Source of the DNA: Acidimicrobiales bacterium
Lineage (GTDB): Bacteria > Actinomycetota > Acidimicrobiia > Acidimicrobiales > UBA8190
DNA: 64,000 bases
Reading direction: 5' to 3'
Assembly (NCBI GenBank): GCA_035531755.1
Contig: DATKSK010000068.1
Span: forward strand, 1-64,000
In this document: positions 8,445 through 17,464 of the stretch, piece by piece
How positions within the stretch are numbered: position 1 is the first letter of the stretch
Layout of the letters: each line of letters opens with the position of its first letter
The notes under the pieces: generated by a model
What the model saw: only the letters and a program-made list of their open reading frames with translations
What the model was told of the DNA's origin: nothing
The model's database searches: none
Made by a program: the position numbers and the translations under genes

Positions 8445-9209
8445 CAGCTCGGCGCTCCCCGCGACGTCGGACGGGTTGGCTGCCTGGTCGGCCGGTCGTC
8501 TCCGACGCATCGGGTGCAAGTCACAACCGTGTCGTTCGCGCAGCCGAGTCGACCGGAAGGGCCGTCGAGGAAGCGGAAGAACCCTCTTGACACCGTTCGG
8601 GTTGCCGAGAAATATGTGGCTGCTGTGGTTTATGTGGTGAATGTTGTTCTTGTCGGCACGGAACCGGGAGGAGCGAGCACCACGAAGCTGCATGACCTGG
8701 GTCTTTCCTGACACCAAGGGGGATGTCTCATGGTGGAACGCCACTCGATCGGAAAGAGCTCGAGCCCCATTGCGTCCTGGATACAGCAGAACGTCATCGA
8801 CGTCGCTCCACAGTGGATGCAGCTGCTTCGCAGCGCCCTCGCGAATGTCCGCACCCGTTGAGTCGCGCTCGTGGCCACCACGCTCACCCCGCCACCCGAG
8901 TCGATCTGGTGCATCGACACGGTCGCGGCCCTCGATCGGGACCGTTTCACCTCAGCGACAGCTCCGACATTCACACCTGAACCCGCGATCCGACTGCCCG
9001 GTCCAGACTGGCCGCCCGATCAGTGGGACTGAACCGCGACGACCCGGCGCGCGCCAGACGGCTCACCATGTCGCGGTACCGCTCGCGCCCCGACAGGGTC
9101 GACTACCCGGAGGCCTCCGGACCGTCCGGTCGTGACGGCGAGCGCTTCCTGTCGGGCGCCAGCGGGGCTTCCTCCCGGTGGAGCCGACCGGTCCGTAGGC
9201 TATCTCGAC
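8445..9209 (+). other. Low-coding stretch after ardC, with a possible broken small gene at 8730-9032
   Basis: Most of this region shows no codon pattern. One exception is a plus-strand frame starting ATG at 8730 behind an AGGGGG site. It codes 43 residues (MVERHSIGKSS..., ...LLRSALANVRTR) and stops at TGA 8859-8861. The same frame continues for another 53-57 residues (a GTG at 8871 begins VATTLTPPPESIWCIDTVAAL) to a TGA at 9030-9032. This could be one small gene split by a nonsense change, or two tiny coupled genes. A TTGACA at 8588-8593 in an AT-richer patch (8585-8665) is a possible promoter. No homology recognised. Confidence 0.3.
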
Positions 9210-9419
9210 ATGGCAATCGTCGGGATTTCGCACAAGGTTCGATCGATCCTCAGCCAGATGCACAGCTCGGGAGACGACCCGATCACAAGGGCGGCGCTCA
9301 TGGACAAGCTCGCAGCCGAGGTTCTCGAGCTTGCTGAAGCGGTCGAGCGGCTCTCCATGCAGGTCGATGATCTCGCCGATGGTCGAGGTCGGTACGGCGG
9401 GGGCCCTCCCAGGAGCTAG
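9210..9419 (+). CDS. Small hypothetical protein
   Basis: This 69-residue frame begins MAIVGISHKVRSILSQ and is dominated by amphipathic helix (AALMDKLAAEVLELAEAVERLS), ending in a Gly/Pro/Arg-rich tail. It could form a small coiled coil. I do not recognise the family. No strong ribosome binding site is visible. A TAGGCTAT element at 9197-9204, close to the ATG, could be a -10 box of a near-leaderless transcript. The helical periodicity argues for coding. Function unknown. Confidence 0.5.
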   Translation: MAIVGISHKVRSILSQMHSSGDDPITRAALMDKLAAEVLELAEAVERLSMQVDDLADGRGRYGGGPPRS

Positions 9420-9574
9420 CGGTCGCAGTGGGTCCTCCTGTCGGTGGGCCCCAGGACCCATAGACAGCCCGGCATCCCGGGCCTAGGTCACTGGCGTCCT
9501 GAAGCCCGGGTCGACGTGGCCTCCCGGGGGCGGACCGTTCCGACCCGGCCTTCAGCTTCAGGCCAGGGCAGGGA

Positions 9575-11959
9575 ATGCCGATTCCTAGCCCCATGGTGAT
9601 CGGGGCACGGGCGAGGCACCTGCCCGAAGCTCGCACACCGGCGCCCGCGAGCGTGCCCGACGGCTCCACGTCGCCTTCGGCCATGCGTGAGCAATGGCGC
9701 ACCGCCACCCTGGATACCTGCGGTGACGGCTACACCGTCCTGCGCGCCGTGCGCGAGGACCAGGCGATCATCGATTGGACGATCGTCGATGCGAACGAGC
9801 TGGTGCGCGACCGGTGGCGCGGCGTTGGGGATGTCGTGGGTGTGGCCCTCAGCGTCTTGGAATCGGCGTCCGACAACTCCGCCATCAAGGACCTGTACTG
9901 CGCCGCCTTGGCCACAGGGGAGGGCCAAGAGACGGACATCGAACTGATCCTCCCGGAGGGCAGGGGTGGGCCGCGTCGGGTGATCGTCGTCCCCGTCGAC
10001 GCCGACACGGTGACGGTCGTCACTCGCGACATCACCCGTGAGCGCTACTTCGAGTCGGCACTCCAGCAGTCGCGACGCGAACTGCGAGGACTTGCCCAGG
10101 CGGCCACTCGTCCGTCGGGTCCCGGTGATCCTCGAATCAGCGAGCCCCGCCTCCTCAGTCGCTCTGCTGCATTCTTGTTCGTCGGAGCCGGGGCCGTCGC
10201 TATCGCCAACACCCTCTTCTCATCGCTGCCCGGCGTCGACGTCCCGGCACTGCGGATGACCGGGGTCCTCTCCATCCTCACCGCGTTCTTGATGCCCTTG
10301 CTTCCCTGGTCCCGGCACCTTCGCGTCGTCGCCGCCAGCCTTGTCGGCGTTGCCATCGGGTACCTGGTCCTCAGTGACCAGGTCGATCACTACTCACACT
10401 CTCAGTCGGCGGTGGCGGTCTATCCGATCTTCTTCATCATGGTCGTCGCCTGGAGCGGCCTCATCCAGGTCCGGGGCGCCCCGACTCTCGCTGCGTGTGT
10501 GTCGGGACTGGCCCTGGGCGGCATCCTGGTCGAAGGAGGGCACGGGTCGATCGGCGTGCAGTGCGTCATCGTGACCATGCCGGCGGCGGCCGTTCTCGGT
10601 GAGGTCATGTCGTGGTCATCCACGCGCGTCTCCAATCTGGTCGGGCTCGAACTGGACCGACGGCTCCACGACCCGCTCACCGGATTGGCCAATCGTCAAC
10701 TCTTCATCGAGCGAACCGAGCAAGCCCTCGCACGCGCCAGGCGCAGTGAGCATGCGCTGGCTGTGCTCTTCATGGATCTCGACCGGTTCAAGCAGGTCAA
10801 CGACTCTCTCGGCCACGCCGCTGGTGACCAGCTCCTGATAGAGGCGGCGGATCGGCTCCGCGATCTGGTCCGCCAGAGCGATGATGTCGCACGCCTGGGC
10901 GGCGACGAGTTCGTGATCCTGTGCGAGGACCTCGACCACCAGGAGGGCGCCGTCGTCATCGCGGAGCGCGTGCTCCGCATGTTCGACGATTCCTTTCTCT
11001 TGGGTGAGCGCGACGTCTCGATACACGCCAGCATCGGGATCGCGTACTCCGATGACGGCGGCAAGACGGCTGAGGCCATCCTTCAGGATGCAGATGCGGC
11101 GATGTACCGGGCCAAGGATGCCGGCAGAGCCCGGTTCGAGTTCTTCGACGACACGATGCAACGCGAGATCGCGGCGCGGATCGAGCTCGAGACGTCACTG
11201 CGTCAGGCAGTCCCCCGTGGGGAGCTCAGGGTCTTCTATCAGCCGATCTTCGCGGCCACGTCTCGCGCCATCGTGGGCTTTGAGGCGCTCGTCCGATGGG
11301 CCCGACCAGGATTCGGGCTCGTCAGCCCAGGGTCGTTCATACCCGTGGCAGAAGAGACGGGAATGATCGTCGACATCGGCTCGTGGGTGCTCAACGAAGC
11401 ATGTCGGCAGGCGGCAGCTTGGTCGGCACAATGGCCTGACCGTCGTCTTTGCATCGCCGTCAACATCTCGAGCCGGCAGGTCCTCAAGGGGGACATCGTG
11501 GACATCGTCCGCAACGCGCTCAGCGTCAGCGGACTGGACCCGACGCTACTCACCCTGGAGCTGACGGAGACGACGCTCATCGATGATGCCAGGAGTGTCC
11601 AAGCGATCCTTCTCGAATTGCGGGATCACGGCGTGAGCATTGCGCTCGACGACTTCGGGACGGGATATTCGTCCCTGACCTACCTGCATGCCTTTCCGAT
11701 CGACGTCATCAAGATCGACGGGTCGTTCGTCCGCACGATCCAGACCGAGCGAGAAGCGGCGGCCATCGTGGCTGCTGTCATCTCGCTCGCCAGGAGCCTC
11801 GACATCACGGTCATCGCCGAGGGGATCGAGAGCCCCGAGCAACTCGCCGCCGTCGTCGGCCTCGACTGCGAGCTCCTTCAGGGATACCTGTTGTCGCACC
11901 CGAGGGCGGTGGAGGAGCTCCCGGGGTTGATCGAGGGCTTCTCGTTCGACGCCACGTGA
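9575..11959 (+). CDS. PAS-GGDEF-EAL cyclic-di-GMP turnover protein with membrane domain
   Basis: This 794-residue signalling protein has four regions. A PAS-like sensor lies at about 40-170 (GDGYTVLRAV ... VVTRDITRERYFE). A membrane domain of about six helices spans about 190-340. A GGDEF domain lies at about 350-510 with an intact GGDEF active site. An EAL domain lies at about 520-780 with EALVRW and DDFGTGYSS. Both catalytic motifs are complete, so it could make and degrade c-di-GMP; which activity dominates cannot be read. ATG at 9575 follows an AGGGCAGGGA tract; a second ATG at 9593 is possible. It sits alone between a small hypothetical gene and a convergent winged-helix regulator. Confidence 0.95.
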   Translation: MPIPSPMVIGARARHLPEARTPAPASVPDGSTSPSAMREQWRTATLDTCGDGYTVLRAVREDQAIIDWTIVDANELVRDRWRGVGDVVGVALSVLESASDNSAIKDLYCAALATGEGQETDIELILPEGRGGPRRVIVVPVDADTVTVVTRDITRERYFESALQQSRRELRGLAQAATRPSGPGDPRISEPRLLSRSAAFLFVGAGAVAIANTLFSSLPGVDVPALRMTGVLSILTAFLMPLLPWSRHLRVVAASLVGVAIGYLVLSDQVDHYSHSQSAVAVYPIFFIMVVAWSGLIQVRGAPTLAACVSGLALGGILVEGGHGSIGVQCVIVTMPAAAVLGEVMSWSSTRVSNLVGLELDRRLHDPLTGLANRQLFIERTEQALARARRSEHALAVLFMDLDRFKQVNDSLGHAAGDQLLIEAADRLRDLVRQSDDVARLGGDEFVILCEDLDHQEGAVVIAERVLRMFDDSFLLGERDVSIHASIGIAYSDDGGKTAEAILQDADAAMYRAKDAGRARFEFFDDTMQREIAARIELETSLRQAVPRGELRVFYQPIFAATSRAIVGFEALVRWARPGFGLVSPGSFIPVAEETGMIVDIGSWVLNEACRQAAAWSAQWPDRRLCIAVNISSRQVLKGDIVDIVRNALSVSGLDPTLLTLELTETTLIDDARSVQAILLELRDHGVSIALDDFGTGYSSLTYLHAFPIDVIKIDGSFVRTIQTEREAAAIVAAVISLARSLDITVIAEGIESPEQLAAVVGLDCELLQGYLLSHPRAVEELPGLIEGFSFDAT

Positions 11960-12077
11960 TCCGGGCGCCCCGTACGAACGGCCCATACGGACCGCGGGGT
12001 GCGTCGAAGCGTCGGTCGCGCGATGTCGTGCCCCGTGGTGGAGCGGATCCTCGAACCTGGGCTGAACCTCGCTACAG

Positions 12078-12407
12078 CTAGGCCCGCACCCTGCCCTTCG
12101 ACAGGGGGACGCCACTGCGCACCTCCAAGAGGCGCGGGTCGACGAGGATGTCGAGCACCTCACCGATGGTGCGCGCTCGGCCGATCGTCTCGGGCAGGGG
12201 CAGGTGGGACTGGATGCGGTAGTGGTTGCGACGGCCGTCCTTCTCCTTCACGACATAGCCCGCCTGGACCAGTTCGGTGACCATGCCGTACGCACGGCGT
12301 TCGGTGACGCCCAGCGTGGTGGCGATGTCGCGCAGTCGCACCCTGGGATCGTGGGCGATGCAGATCAGGACCCGGGCGTGGTTCGTGAGGAAGCTCCAGT
12401 CCGCCAT
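12078..12407 (-). CDS. Small winged-helix transcriptional regulator
   Basis: This 109-residue protein has a MarR/ArsR-like winged helix: LRDIATTLGVTERRAYGMVTELVQAGYV is the helix-turn-helix (described here by its segments, about residues 26-53), followed by the wing KEKDGRRNHYRI. A short C-terminal helix may dimerise. Proteins of this size and pattern are common DNA-binding regulators in actinobacteria. Targets are unknown. The AT-rich stretch upstream (12421-12460) contains a symmetric TCCGGA-centred element that may be its own operator. It converges on the c-di-GMP gene. Confidence 0.85.
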   Translation of the reverse strand: MADWSFLTNHARVLICIAHDPRVRLRDIATTLGVTERRAYGMVTELVQAGYVVKEKDGRRNHYRIQSHLPLPETIGRARTIGEVLDILVDPRLLEVRSGVPLSKGRVRA

Positions 12408-12420
12408 ACGGTCTGAGGCT

Positions 12421-12460
12421 AGTCCAAATAATCCGGAAATGTATTGCTAGGTTTCAGTAG
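12421..12460 (-). promoter_or_regulatory. AT-rich promoter/operator of winged-helix gene
   Basis: This 40-base block is unusually AT-rich for the window. It contains AATAATCCGGAAATGTATT, which is roughly symmetric about TCCGGA and flanked by CTAG/TAGT ends. It lies just before the leftward winged-helix gene. A promoter with an autoregulatory operator is the natural reading, but exact -10/-35 boxes are not clear. Confidence 0.4.
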
Positions 12461-12668
12461 CCGGAGTAGGGTGGCACCCAGGCACCGGGGTCTGCATCGT
12501 CCGCCGGTTGCACGCCCGGTGTCTCGGGGGGCGGGCGTTCACGGGGTGCGGGGGGCATCCCCGTGAGCGCTCCGGTGTCAGATCTCGGGGGGGAGCCGGC
12601 CGTCTGCCCTGGTGATGGGGGCCGGGGACGTCCATCCCCCACCGGAAGGCTCGATGCGGGGAGGCAGG

Positions 12669-13130
12669 ATGCGACAGACGTCATTGCCGGAGTGTCCGGG
12701 GACGGTCGTGGTTCATCGGGACCACACCGTGACCTGCACCCGCGACACCTGCCCGCGCGACCTGAGCAGAGGGACCTGGTTCAGCGTTCACGCGAGCTTC
12801 GTCCACTGCACGGAGTGGCTCGGCGGCGGCCCCGGCTGTCCTGACTGCGGGTTCGAGTCGTCGGAGACCGAGCACCTGTCGCCATCGCCACCACGATTCG
12901 CTCAGCACCTTCGACAGCGACTGTGGAGCGTTCACCCTCCGATCGTGGCGACCGACACTCTGAGTAATGGCACTCTGAGTAATGGCACTCTGACGGAGAG
13001 TGCCGTGCCCCGGGGGCCGGCAGTTGACGGCACGGTTCGAGGCGGTGCATTCTCATTCGGAACCACATTGGGTGATTCTTATGTACGTTGCGTGGCGCAG
13101 GGCGGACCACCGCGTCGGGGCACACCGTGA
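12669..13130 (+). CDS. Hypothetical Cys-rich (zinc-ribbon-like) protein
   Basis: This 153-residue frame has a good GGGAGG site just before the ATG and an N-terminal region with spaced cysteines (ECPG, CTRDTCP, HCTEW, CPDCG) that could hold zinc. The second half is low complexity and includes a duplicated LSNGT from a short tandem repeat at 12957-12983. I do not recognise it. The Cys pairs and the start signal support coding; the C-terminal half may not be real. Confidence 0.4.
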   Translation: MRQTSLPECPGTVVVHRDHTVTCTRDTCPRDLSRGTWFSVHASFVHCTEWLGGGPGCPDCGFESSETEHLSPSPPRFAQHLRQRLWSVHPPIVATDTLSNGTLSNGTLTESAVPRGPAVDGTVRGGAFSFGTTLGDSYVRCVAQGGPPRRGTP

Positions 13131-13141
13131 GGGAGGCTCAC

Positions 13142-13396
13142 ATGGCTCGGCACGTCTGGGTGGCATCACCCACCGGATCACCGGACCCCCCGGAGAACAG
13201 CGCGGCGGGTGCCGCGTCCAAGCCGACCGAGGGTGCAGGAGCGACGGGACGACGGTTCGGTCGCTCGAGGTCGCACACGAAGAAAGTCGCGCCGGCGGCC
13301 TCCGCGTCGACGACACTCCCGCCTCCGCCCGAAGGGGGAGGCATGATGGCCGCTCCCGACGATCCATCCCCGAGGAAGCGCTCCGGCCCTCGTTGA
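13142..13396 (+). CDS. Hypothetical small Pro/Ser/Arg-rich protein
   Basis: This 84-residue frame starts at an ATG behind GAGGGAGG and reads MARHVWVASPTG, then a low-complexity Ala/Ser/Pro/Arg sequence ending in PSPRKRSGPR. It is basic and probably disordered. No homology recognised. It directly precedes the secreted-protein gene at 13467 and could be its leader cistron, or could be non-coding. Confidence 0.3.
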   Translation: MARHVWVASPTGSPDPPENSAAGAASKPTEGAGATGRRFGRSRSHTKKVAPAASASTTLPPPPEGGGMMAAPDDPSPRKRSGPR

Positions 13397-13466
13397 ACGG
13401 GTCGTGTGGGCCGGTGGCGCCCCGACGCCACCCATCGACATACGCCGAGACGACTGGAGACAAGCC

Positions 13467-14708
13467 ATGAGGGAGCGTCCCCTTCGCCGGTGTGTCGCCG
13501 GATCAGCGCTGTTGGCGGCCACCGCACTCCTCGCGGTCGGAGGGAGCACCACGGGCGCGGCGGCCTCGACCACCGGTCCGGGGACCGTCACGGTGTCGCC
13601 GACTGTGGTCACCCCTTCATCGAGCGGCCATGCTGTGCAACTCCGCTACACGGCGCCGGCCTCCGGGTTCCGCAACGGTGTGGTGAAAGTCACGGTCCCC
13701 CGCCGGTGGAGCCCTCCGCAGGTGGTGTCGACCTCGCACGCCGGCTATGTGACGACGACTGCCGGTTCGCTCCGTGTCATACACCGGAACATCCGCGTGA
13801 CAGCCCTCACCCTGTGTGGTGGGTGCTCCCTCACCATCAGCTACGCCAAGGTGACCGCCCCGGCCACCCGCCAAGTGTCGATGTTCCTCACCAAGAGCGC
13901 CCCGTCCGTAGGGATGAGACTGCGACGACTCGCCGTACAGCCGGCGGTGACCGTCAGTCCTGCCACGCCGCCCCCACCGGGCCCGTATGTGTCGGACACC
14001 TTCGCCCGGGTGGTCACCAACGGCTGGGGAAGGGCTGACGTCGGGGGCGCCTACGCGGTGGAGAAGGGCAACACCGCCGACTTCTCGGTCGACGGCACGG
14101 GGGGACGTCTGGCGTTACGCAATGCCGTCTACACGAGCGCCGAGCACATCGTGGCGCTGCCGGCCACCGATGCACTGGACATCGGGGCGACGTTCGACGT
14201 GAGCTTCCTCGAGAACGTGAAGGCGCTCAACCCCCAGTACGGCGGGGTGCTGGCCGGGGTGATCGCCCGCTTCCACAATGTCAACGACCAGGGCAACGGG
14301 TACTACCGGATGCAGCTCGTGTGGAACGCCAACAACGGTCACCCGCAGCTGTTCCTCCGGGCCCAGGACGACAGTGGCAAGAGCCCGCCCGGGCACTTCA
14401 AGGTCGAGAAGAATCTCGGGATCGACCCCACGGTGGACTTCCCCAAGGGGGCCCCCTACACCTACCACGTGATGGTGCAGATCACCGGGTCGAATCCCAC
14501 CAGCGTGGCCCTCAAGGCATGGAAGGTGGGCGCCACCGAGCCGACGGCTTGGCAGCTCACGGGTACCGATACGGGCGACTACGGCCCGCAATCGGCCGGA
14601 CCCGTCGGAGTGCGCGCCAGCGCCGACCTGCAGAGCGCGGCGAGCTCCTTCCTACCGGTGACCTCGCACGTCAAGATCGAGAACCTGGTGGTGACCAAGC
14701 TCCCGTAG
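13467..14708 (+). CDS. Secreted protein, C-terminal lectin-like beta-sandwich
   Basis: This 413-residue protein has a classical signal peptide: MRERPLRR, a hydrophobic core, and an Ala-X-Ala region ending near GAAAS. ATG at 13467 is chosen over an upstream in-frame start because GGAGA lies nearby and the signal peptide begins there. Residues about 35-160 look like an immunoglobulin-like beta domain with a Cys pair (CGGCS). From about 180, the pattern VSDTFARVVTNGWGRAD ... IVALPAT ... VGVRASAD resembles a concanavalin A/LamG-type sandwich, often a carbohydrate-binding or exported structural module. No catalytic residues recognised. Extracellular or surface-associated. Confidence 0.75.
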   Translation: MRERPLRRCVAGSALLAATALLAVGGSTTGAAASTTGPGTVTVSPTVVTPSSSGHAVQLRYTAPASGFRNGVVKVTVPRRWSPPQVVSTSHAGYVTTTAGSLRVIHRNIRVTALTLCGGCSLTISYAKVTAPATRQVSMFLTKSAPSVGMRLRRLAVQPAVTVSPATPPPPGPYVSDTFARVVTNGWGRADVGGAYAVEKGNTADFSVDGTGGRLALRNAVYTSAEHIVALPATDALDIGATFDVSFLENVKALNPQYGGVLAGVIARFHNVNDQGNGYYRMQLVWNANNGHPQLFLRAQDDSGKSPPGHFKVEKNLGIDPTVDFPKGAPYTYHVMVQITGSNPTSVALKAWKVGATEPTAWQLTGTDTGDYGPQSAGPVGVRASADLQSAASSFLPVTSHVKIENLVVTKLP

Positions 14709-14795
14709 CCGGCCGGCCACATCTGCGCCGAGGCGCCGCCCGCCTGCGGTGGGCCGAGGGGCCGTCCTGTACGACCCGTGTACACGGTGCGAGGC

Positions 14796-16496
14796 TCACG
14801 TCGTCGCCCCGTTGTACATGTCGAGGAACTCGGCCAGGCCCGGCGGGTTGACGTTGGCCGCATGATCGACGACCACCTGTACCACGGCCGGCCGGCCCGA
14901 GGCGCTCGCCCGCTCGAGCGCAGGCACGATGTCGTCGGGCGCCTCCACCAGCTCCCCGTGGCAGCCGAGGCCCTGCGCCACGAGGTCGTAGCGCACGGCG
15001 GACGTGTGGACGCCGATGGTGCGGCCCACTTCGTCGAGCATCCCCTGCTCCTCCATCGCCCAGGCGTAGTCGCAGTTCACGACGGCCACCAGCGCCGAGT
15101 CGACGCGGGCGGCTGTCTCGAGCTCCTGCAGATTGAACCCGAAGGCCCCGTCCCCGCTGAAGAGGTACACGGGACGGTCGGGGCAGGCCAACTTGGCCCC
15201 GATGGCGTAGGGGAGACCGGTGCCCAGGTGTCCGAAGTGCCCCGTCCACAACAGCGACCGGGGTCGGGTCACCACCAGGGCCAGGTGGGCCCAGAGGGCG
15301 GAGTTCCCGCCGTCGAGGCACACCAGGGCATCTTCGGGCACGAACCGGGCGAACGCAGCCGCCAAGCGGGCGGGATGGACGGGCGACCCGGCGAGGCCGA
15401 GGCCGCTGTCGGCCATCATGGCCATGACACCCTGTGCTCCCGCGGCCCGCTGGCGCGCCCAACCGCCGTCGTTGCGGATGACCGACGCACCGACAGCTGT
15501 GGTCAGCGCGCGCAGGCTCTGGCGGGCGTCGCCCACCAGGGCGACGTCGACCGGTCGGTTCACCCCGATAACCAACGGGTCCCGATCGATATGGATGAGG
15601 CGTTGCGCCTCGGTCCCCGCCCAGGCCGGGAACCGGCCGTAGCCGACGACCTCTCCCATGCCGGTCCCGACGGCGACGACGACATCGGCCTCGAGCATCA
15701 CCGGTGACAGCAGGGCGTTGGCCATGCCCACGGCGTGGGGGTGTCGCTCGGACAGCGCCCCCCGAGCCCCTGGCGTGGTGCACACGGCCGCCCCGGTCAC
15801 CTCGGCGAAGCGGGCCAGCTCCCCGGACGCCTCGGCGACGTGGATGCCGTTGCCGGCCAGCACGAGCGGCCGGGCCGCAGCCGCGAGCAGCGCGGCGGCC
15901 TGCTCGACAGCATGCGGGTCCGGGGCGCCGACGGCGGCCCGGTACCGCGCCGGAACGTGCACGGGGTTGGCGTCCTCCTCGACCTCGTCGCGCAGCAGCT
16001 CGGGGGCGAGCTCCAGATACACGGGCCCGGGCCGGCCTCCGAGGGCGTGGCGGAACGCCTCCCGCAGGTATTCGGGTATGCGCCTCGTCTCGGGGACCGC
16101 CGCCGCGAACTTGGTGACCGGGCGGAACAGGTCCAGCTGCGGGGTGTACTGAAAGCGGTTGCGGCGGATGGCCTGGTCCACCCGGGCGCTGCGCTGGGTG
16201 CCGATGACCACCACGGGGACCCCTTCGATCCAGGCGGTCACCACGCCGGGGACCAGGTTGGCGACGCCGGGGCCCATGCCGCCGACCACGACGGCGGGGA
16301 CCCCCGTGGCCCGGGCCCAGGCGTCGGCCATGTGGACCTGGGCGCTCTCGTGGCGGCCCGCCACCACGAGCATCCCGGCCGCCTCGGCCTCGATCGACAG
16401 GGGGGTGAAGGAGATGTCGGTGATGGCGAACACCGCACCCACGCCCTCGACCTGCAGCGAGCGGACCAGCAATTCGGCGCCGTTGACCATCGCCAT
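14796..16496 (-). CDS. Thiamine diphosphate-dependent enzyme, acetolactate synthase-like
   Basis: This 566-residue protein has the three-domain POX/ALS fold. The pyrimidine-binding domain carries the catalytic glutamate in GRHESAQVHMADAW and the GGMGPGVANLVPGV turn. The central domain is ALS-like, and the PP-binding domain has GDGAFGFN...NCDYAW. The length suits the family. ATG at 16496 is set by a strong GGAGGAGG. Substrate unclear: acetolactate synthase, oxalyl-CoA decarboxylase, benzoylformate decarboxylase and relatives share this layout. No ilvN regulatory subunit is nearby, so a catabolic role is likelier than isoleucine/valine synthesis. It is divergent from the acetoacetate decarboxylase-like gene, and the shared region holds DosR-like boxes. 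Confidence 0.9.
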   Translation of the reverse strand: MAMVNGAELLVRSLQVEGVGAVFAITDISFTPLSIEAEAAGMLVVAGRHESAQVHMADAWARATGVPAVVVGGMGPGVANLVPGVVTAWIEGVPVVVIGTQRSARVDQAIRRNRFQYTPQLDLFRPVTKFAAAVPETRRIPEYLREAFRHALGGRPGPVYLELAPELLRDEVEEDANPVHVPARYRAAVGAPDPHAVEQAAALLAAAARPLVLAGNGIHVAEASGELARFAEVTGAAVCTTPGARGALSERHPHAVGMANALLSPVMLEADVVVAVGTGMGEVVGYGRFPAWAGTEAQRLIHIDRDPLVIGVNRPVDVALVGDARQSLRALTTAVGASVIRNDGGWARQRAAGAQGVMAMMADSGLGLAGSPVHPARLAAAFARFVPEDALVCLDGGNSALWAHLALVVTRPRSLLWTGHFGHLGTGLPYAIGAKLACPDRPVYLFSGDGAFGFNLQELETAARVDSALVAVVNCDYAWAMEEQGMLDEVGRTIGVHTSAVRYDLVAQGLGCHGELVEAPDDIVPALERASASGRPAVVQVVVDHAANVNPPGLAEFLDMYNGATT

Positions 16497-16598
16497 GTCC
16501 GGACCTCCTCCAACCCGGCGGCCCCGCCCCCGGCCGCCATGGCCGGTGCCTCGACCGGCTCCTCCTCGCAGTCTCGGGGACGCCGGAGCGCCCGGCCA

Positions 16599-16666
16599 GG
16601 GTCCAAAGCCCCGGGGTGGGCCCGTGGCGCCGCCGTGGGCGCCGACGCTTGGGACGAATGGCCCTA
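16599..16666. promoter_or_regulatory. Two DosR-like box candidates in divergent promoter
   Basis: TTGGGACGAATGGCCCTA (16649-16666) fits the GGGAC-N4-GGCCCTA pattern found elsewhere in the window. It ends 55 bases before the acetoacetate decarboxylase-like start. GGGTCCAAAGCCCC (16599-16612) is a weaker, symmetric relative about 100 bases from the TPP-enzyme start. Resemblance only; no binding data. Confidence 0.45.
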
Positions 16667-16721
16667 TGCGGTCCACGGCCTCGCGAACGATGCTCGTACC
16701 CGAGCCAGGGAGGCACAGACC

Positions 16722-17402
16722 ATGGGTGGTTCACCGTCGATCGCGCCGCTGTACCCCGACCCGCCCTACGAGTACCGCCGGGCCCGCATGGTCACGTGTC
16801 TCCTCGACGGCGCCGCCCCCCGCGACGTGCTTCCGGCCGGCCTTCAGCTCCCCGAGACACCGTCCCGGGCCGTGGTGTTCGCCGACTACCCCGACACGAC
16901 CATCGGCCCGTACCGCGAAGTCGTGGTGCTGGCCGGCGCCGATCGGAACGGGGCGCCGGGCATGTTCTGCCCGCTCATCTACGTCGACTCGGATGCGGCG
17001 CTGTGCGCCGGTCGGGAGATCTGGGGCTTCCCGAAGAAGCTGGCCCACATCCACATCGAACAGGACGGGGACGCCGTGAGCGCCCGGTTGGTGCGCGACG
17101 GCGTCGAGCTGCTGGCGCTCAGGGGGACCGTCGAGGAACAGGTCGACCCGGCTGCCGTGGCGGCGCTCGGAGCGCTCCCCCTCTACAATCGCAAGCTGAT
17201 CCCGGGCGTCGCCGCCAAGGAGCCGGACGTCGATCGTCTCACCCGGGTCCTCCTCGACATCGTGCCCCACGAGGCCGCCACCGGGACCGGCGTGCTGCAG
17301 GCTGCGGGCGAAGCGGCGGCTGTCGTCGGTGACCTCGCCACCGTCACCGTGCTCGCCGCCGTGGTCGACAGCGTCCTCCCCGCCGGCGACGACCTGCGCT
17401 GA
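16722..17402 (+). CDS. Acetoacetate decarboxylase family protein
   Basis: This 226-residue protein belongs to the acetoacetate decarboxylase fold. The hallmark is REIWGFPKKLAH, in which the first of the two lysines forms the Schiff base in characterised decarboxylases. YRRARM near residue 20 and the PLIYVDSDAAL strand also match. AGGGAGG at 16707-16713 fixes the ATG. Relatives include true decarboxylases and enzymes acting on other keto acids, so the substrate is open. It faces the TPP enzyme, and an acyl-CoA dehydrogenase follows on the other strand, suggesting keto-acid or acyl-CoA catabolism. Confidence 0.88.
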   Translation: MGGSPSIAPLYPDPPYEYRRARMVTCLLDGAAPRDVLPAGLQLPETPSRAVVFADYPDTTIGPYREVVVLAGADRNGAPGMFCPLIYVDSDAALCAGREIWGFPKKLAHIHIEQDGDAVSARLVRDGVELLALRGTVEEQVDPAAVAALGALPLYNRKLIPGVAAKEPDVDRLTRVLLDIVPHEAATGTGVLQAAGEAAAVVGDLATVTVLAAVVDSVLPAGDDLR

Positions 17403-17464
17403 TCCCCGGCCCCCGTCCCGCCGCCGACACGGTGGTCACGGGCCGGCACGCCGGGACGCGTCCG

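Noticed and set aside
9442-9463. TGGGCCCCAGGACCCATAG as a DosR-like site before the GGDEF-EAL gene
   Set aside because: Symmetric, but the CTA end is missing and two core positions differ; GC-rich palindromes of this quality are expected by chance.
14671-16734. 687-codon minus frame overlapping the TPP enzyme
   Set aside because: Low-complexity Arg/Gly/Pro sequence; the real enzyme lies in the other frame with GDG and catalytic Glu motifs.
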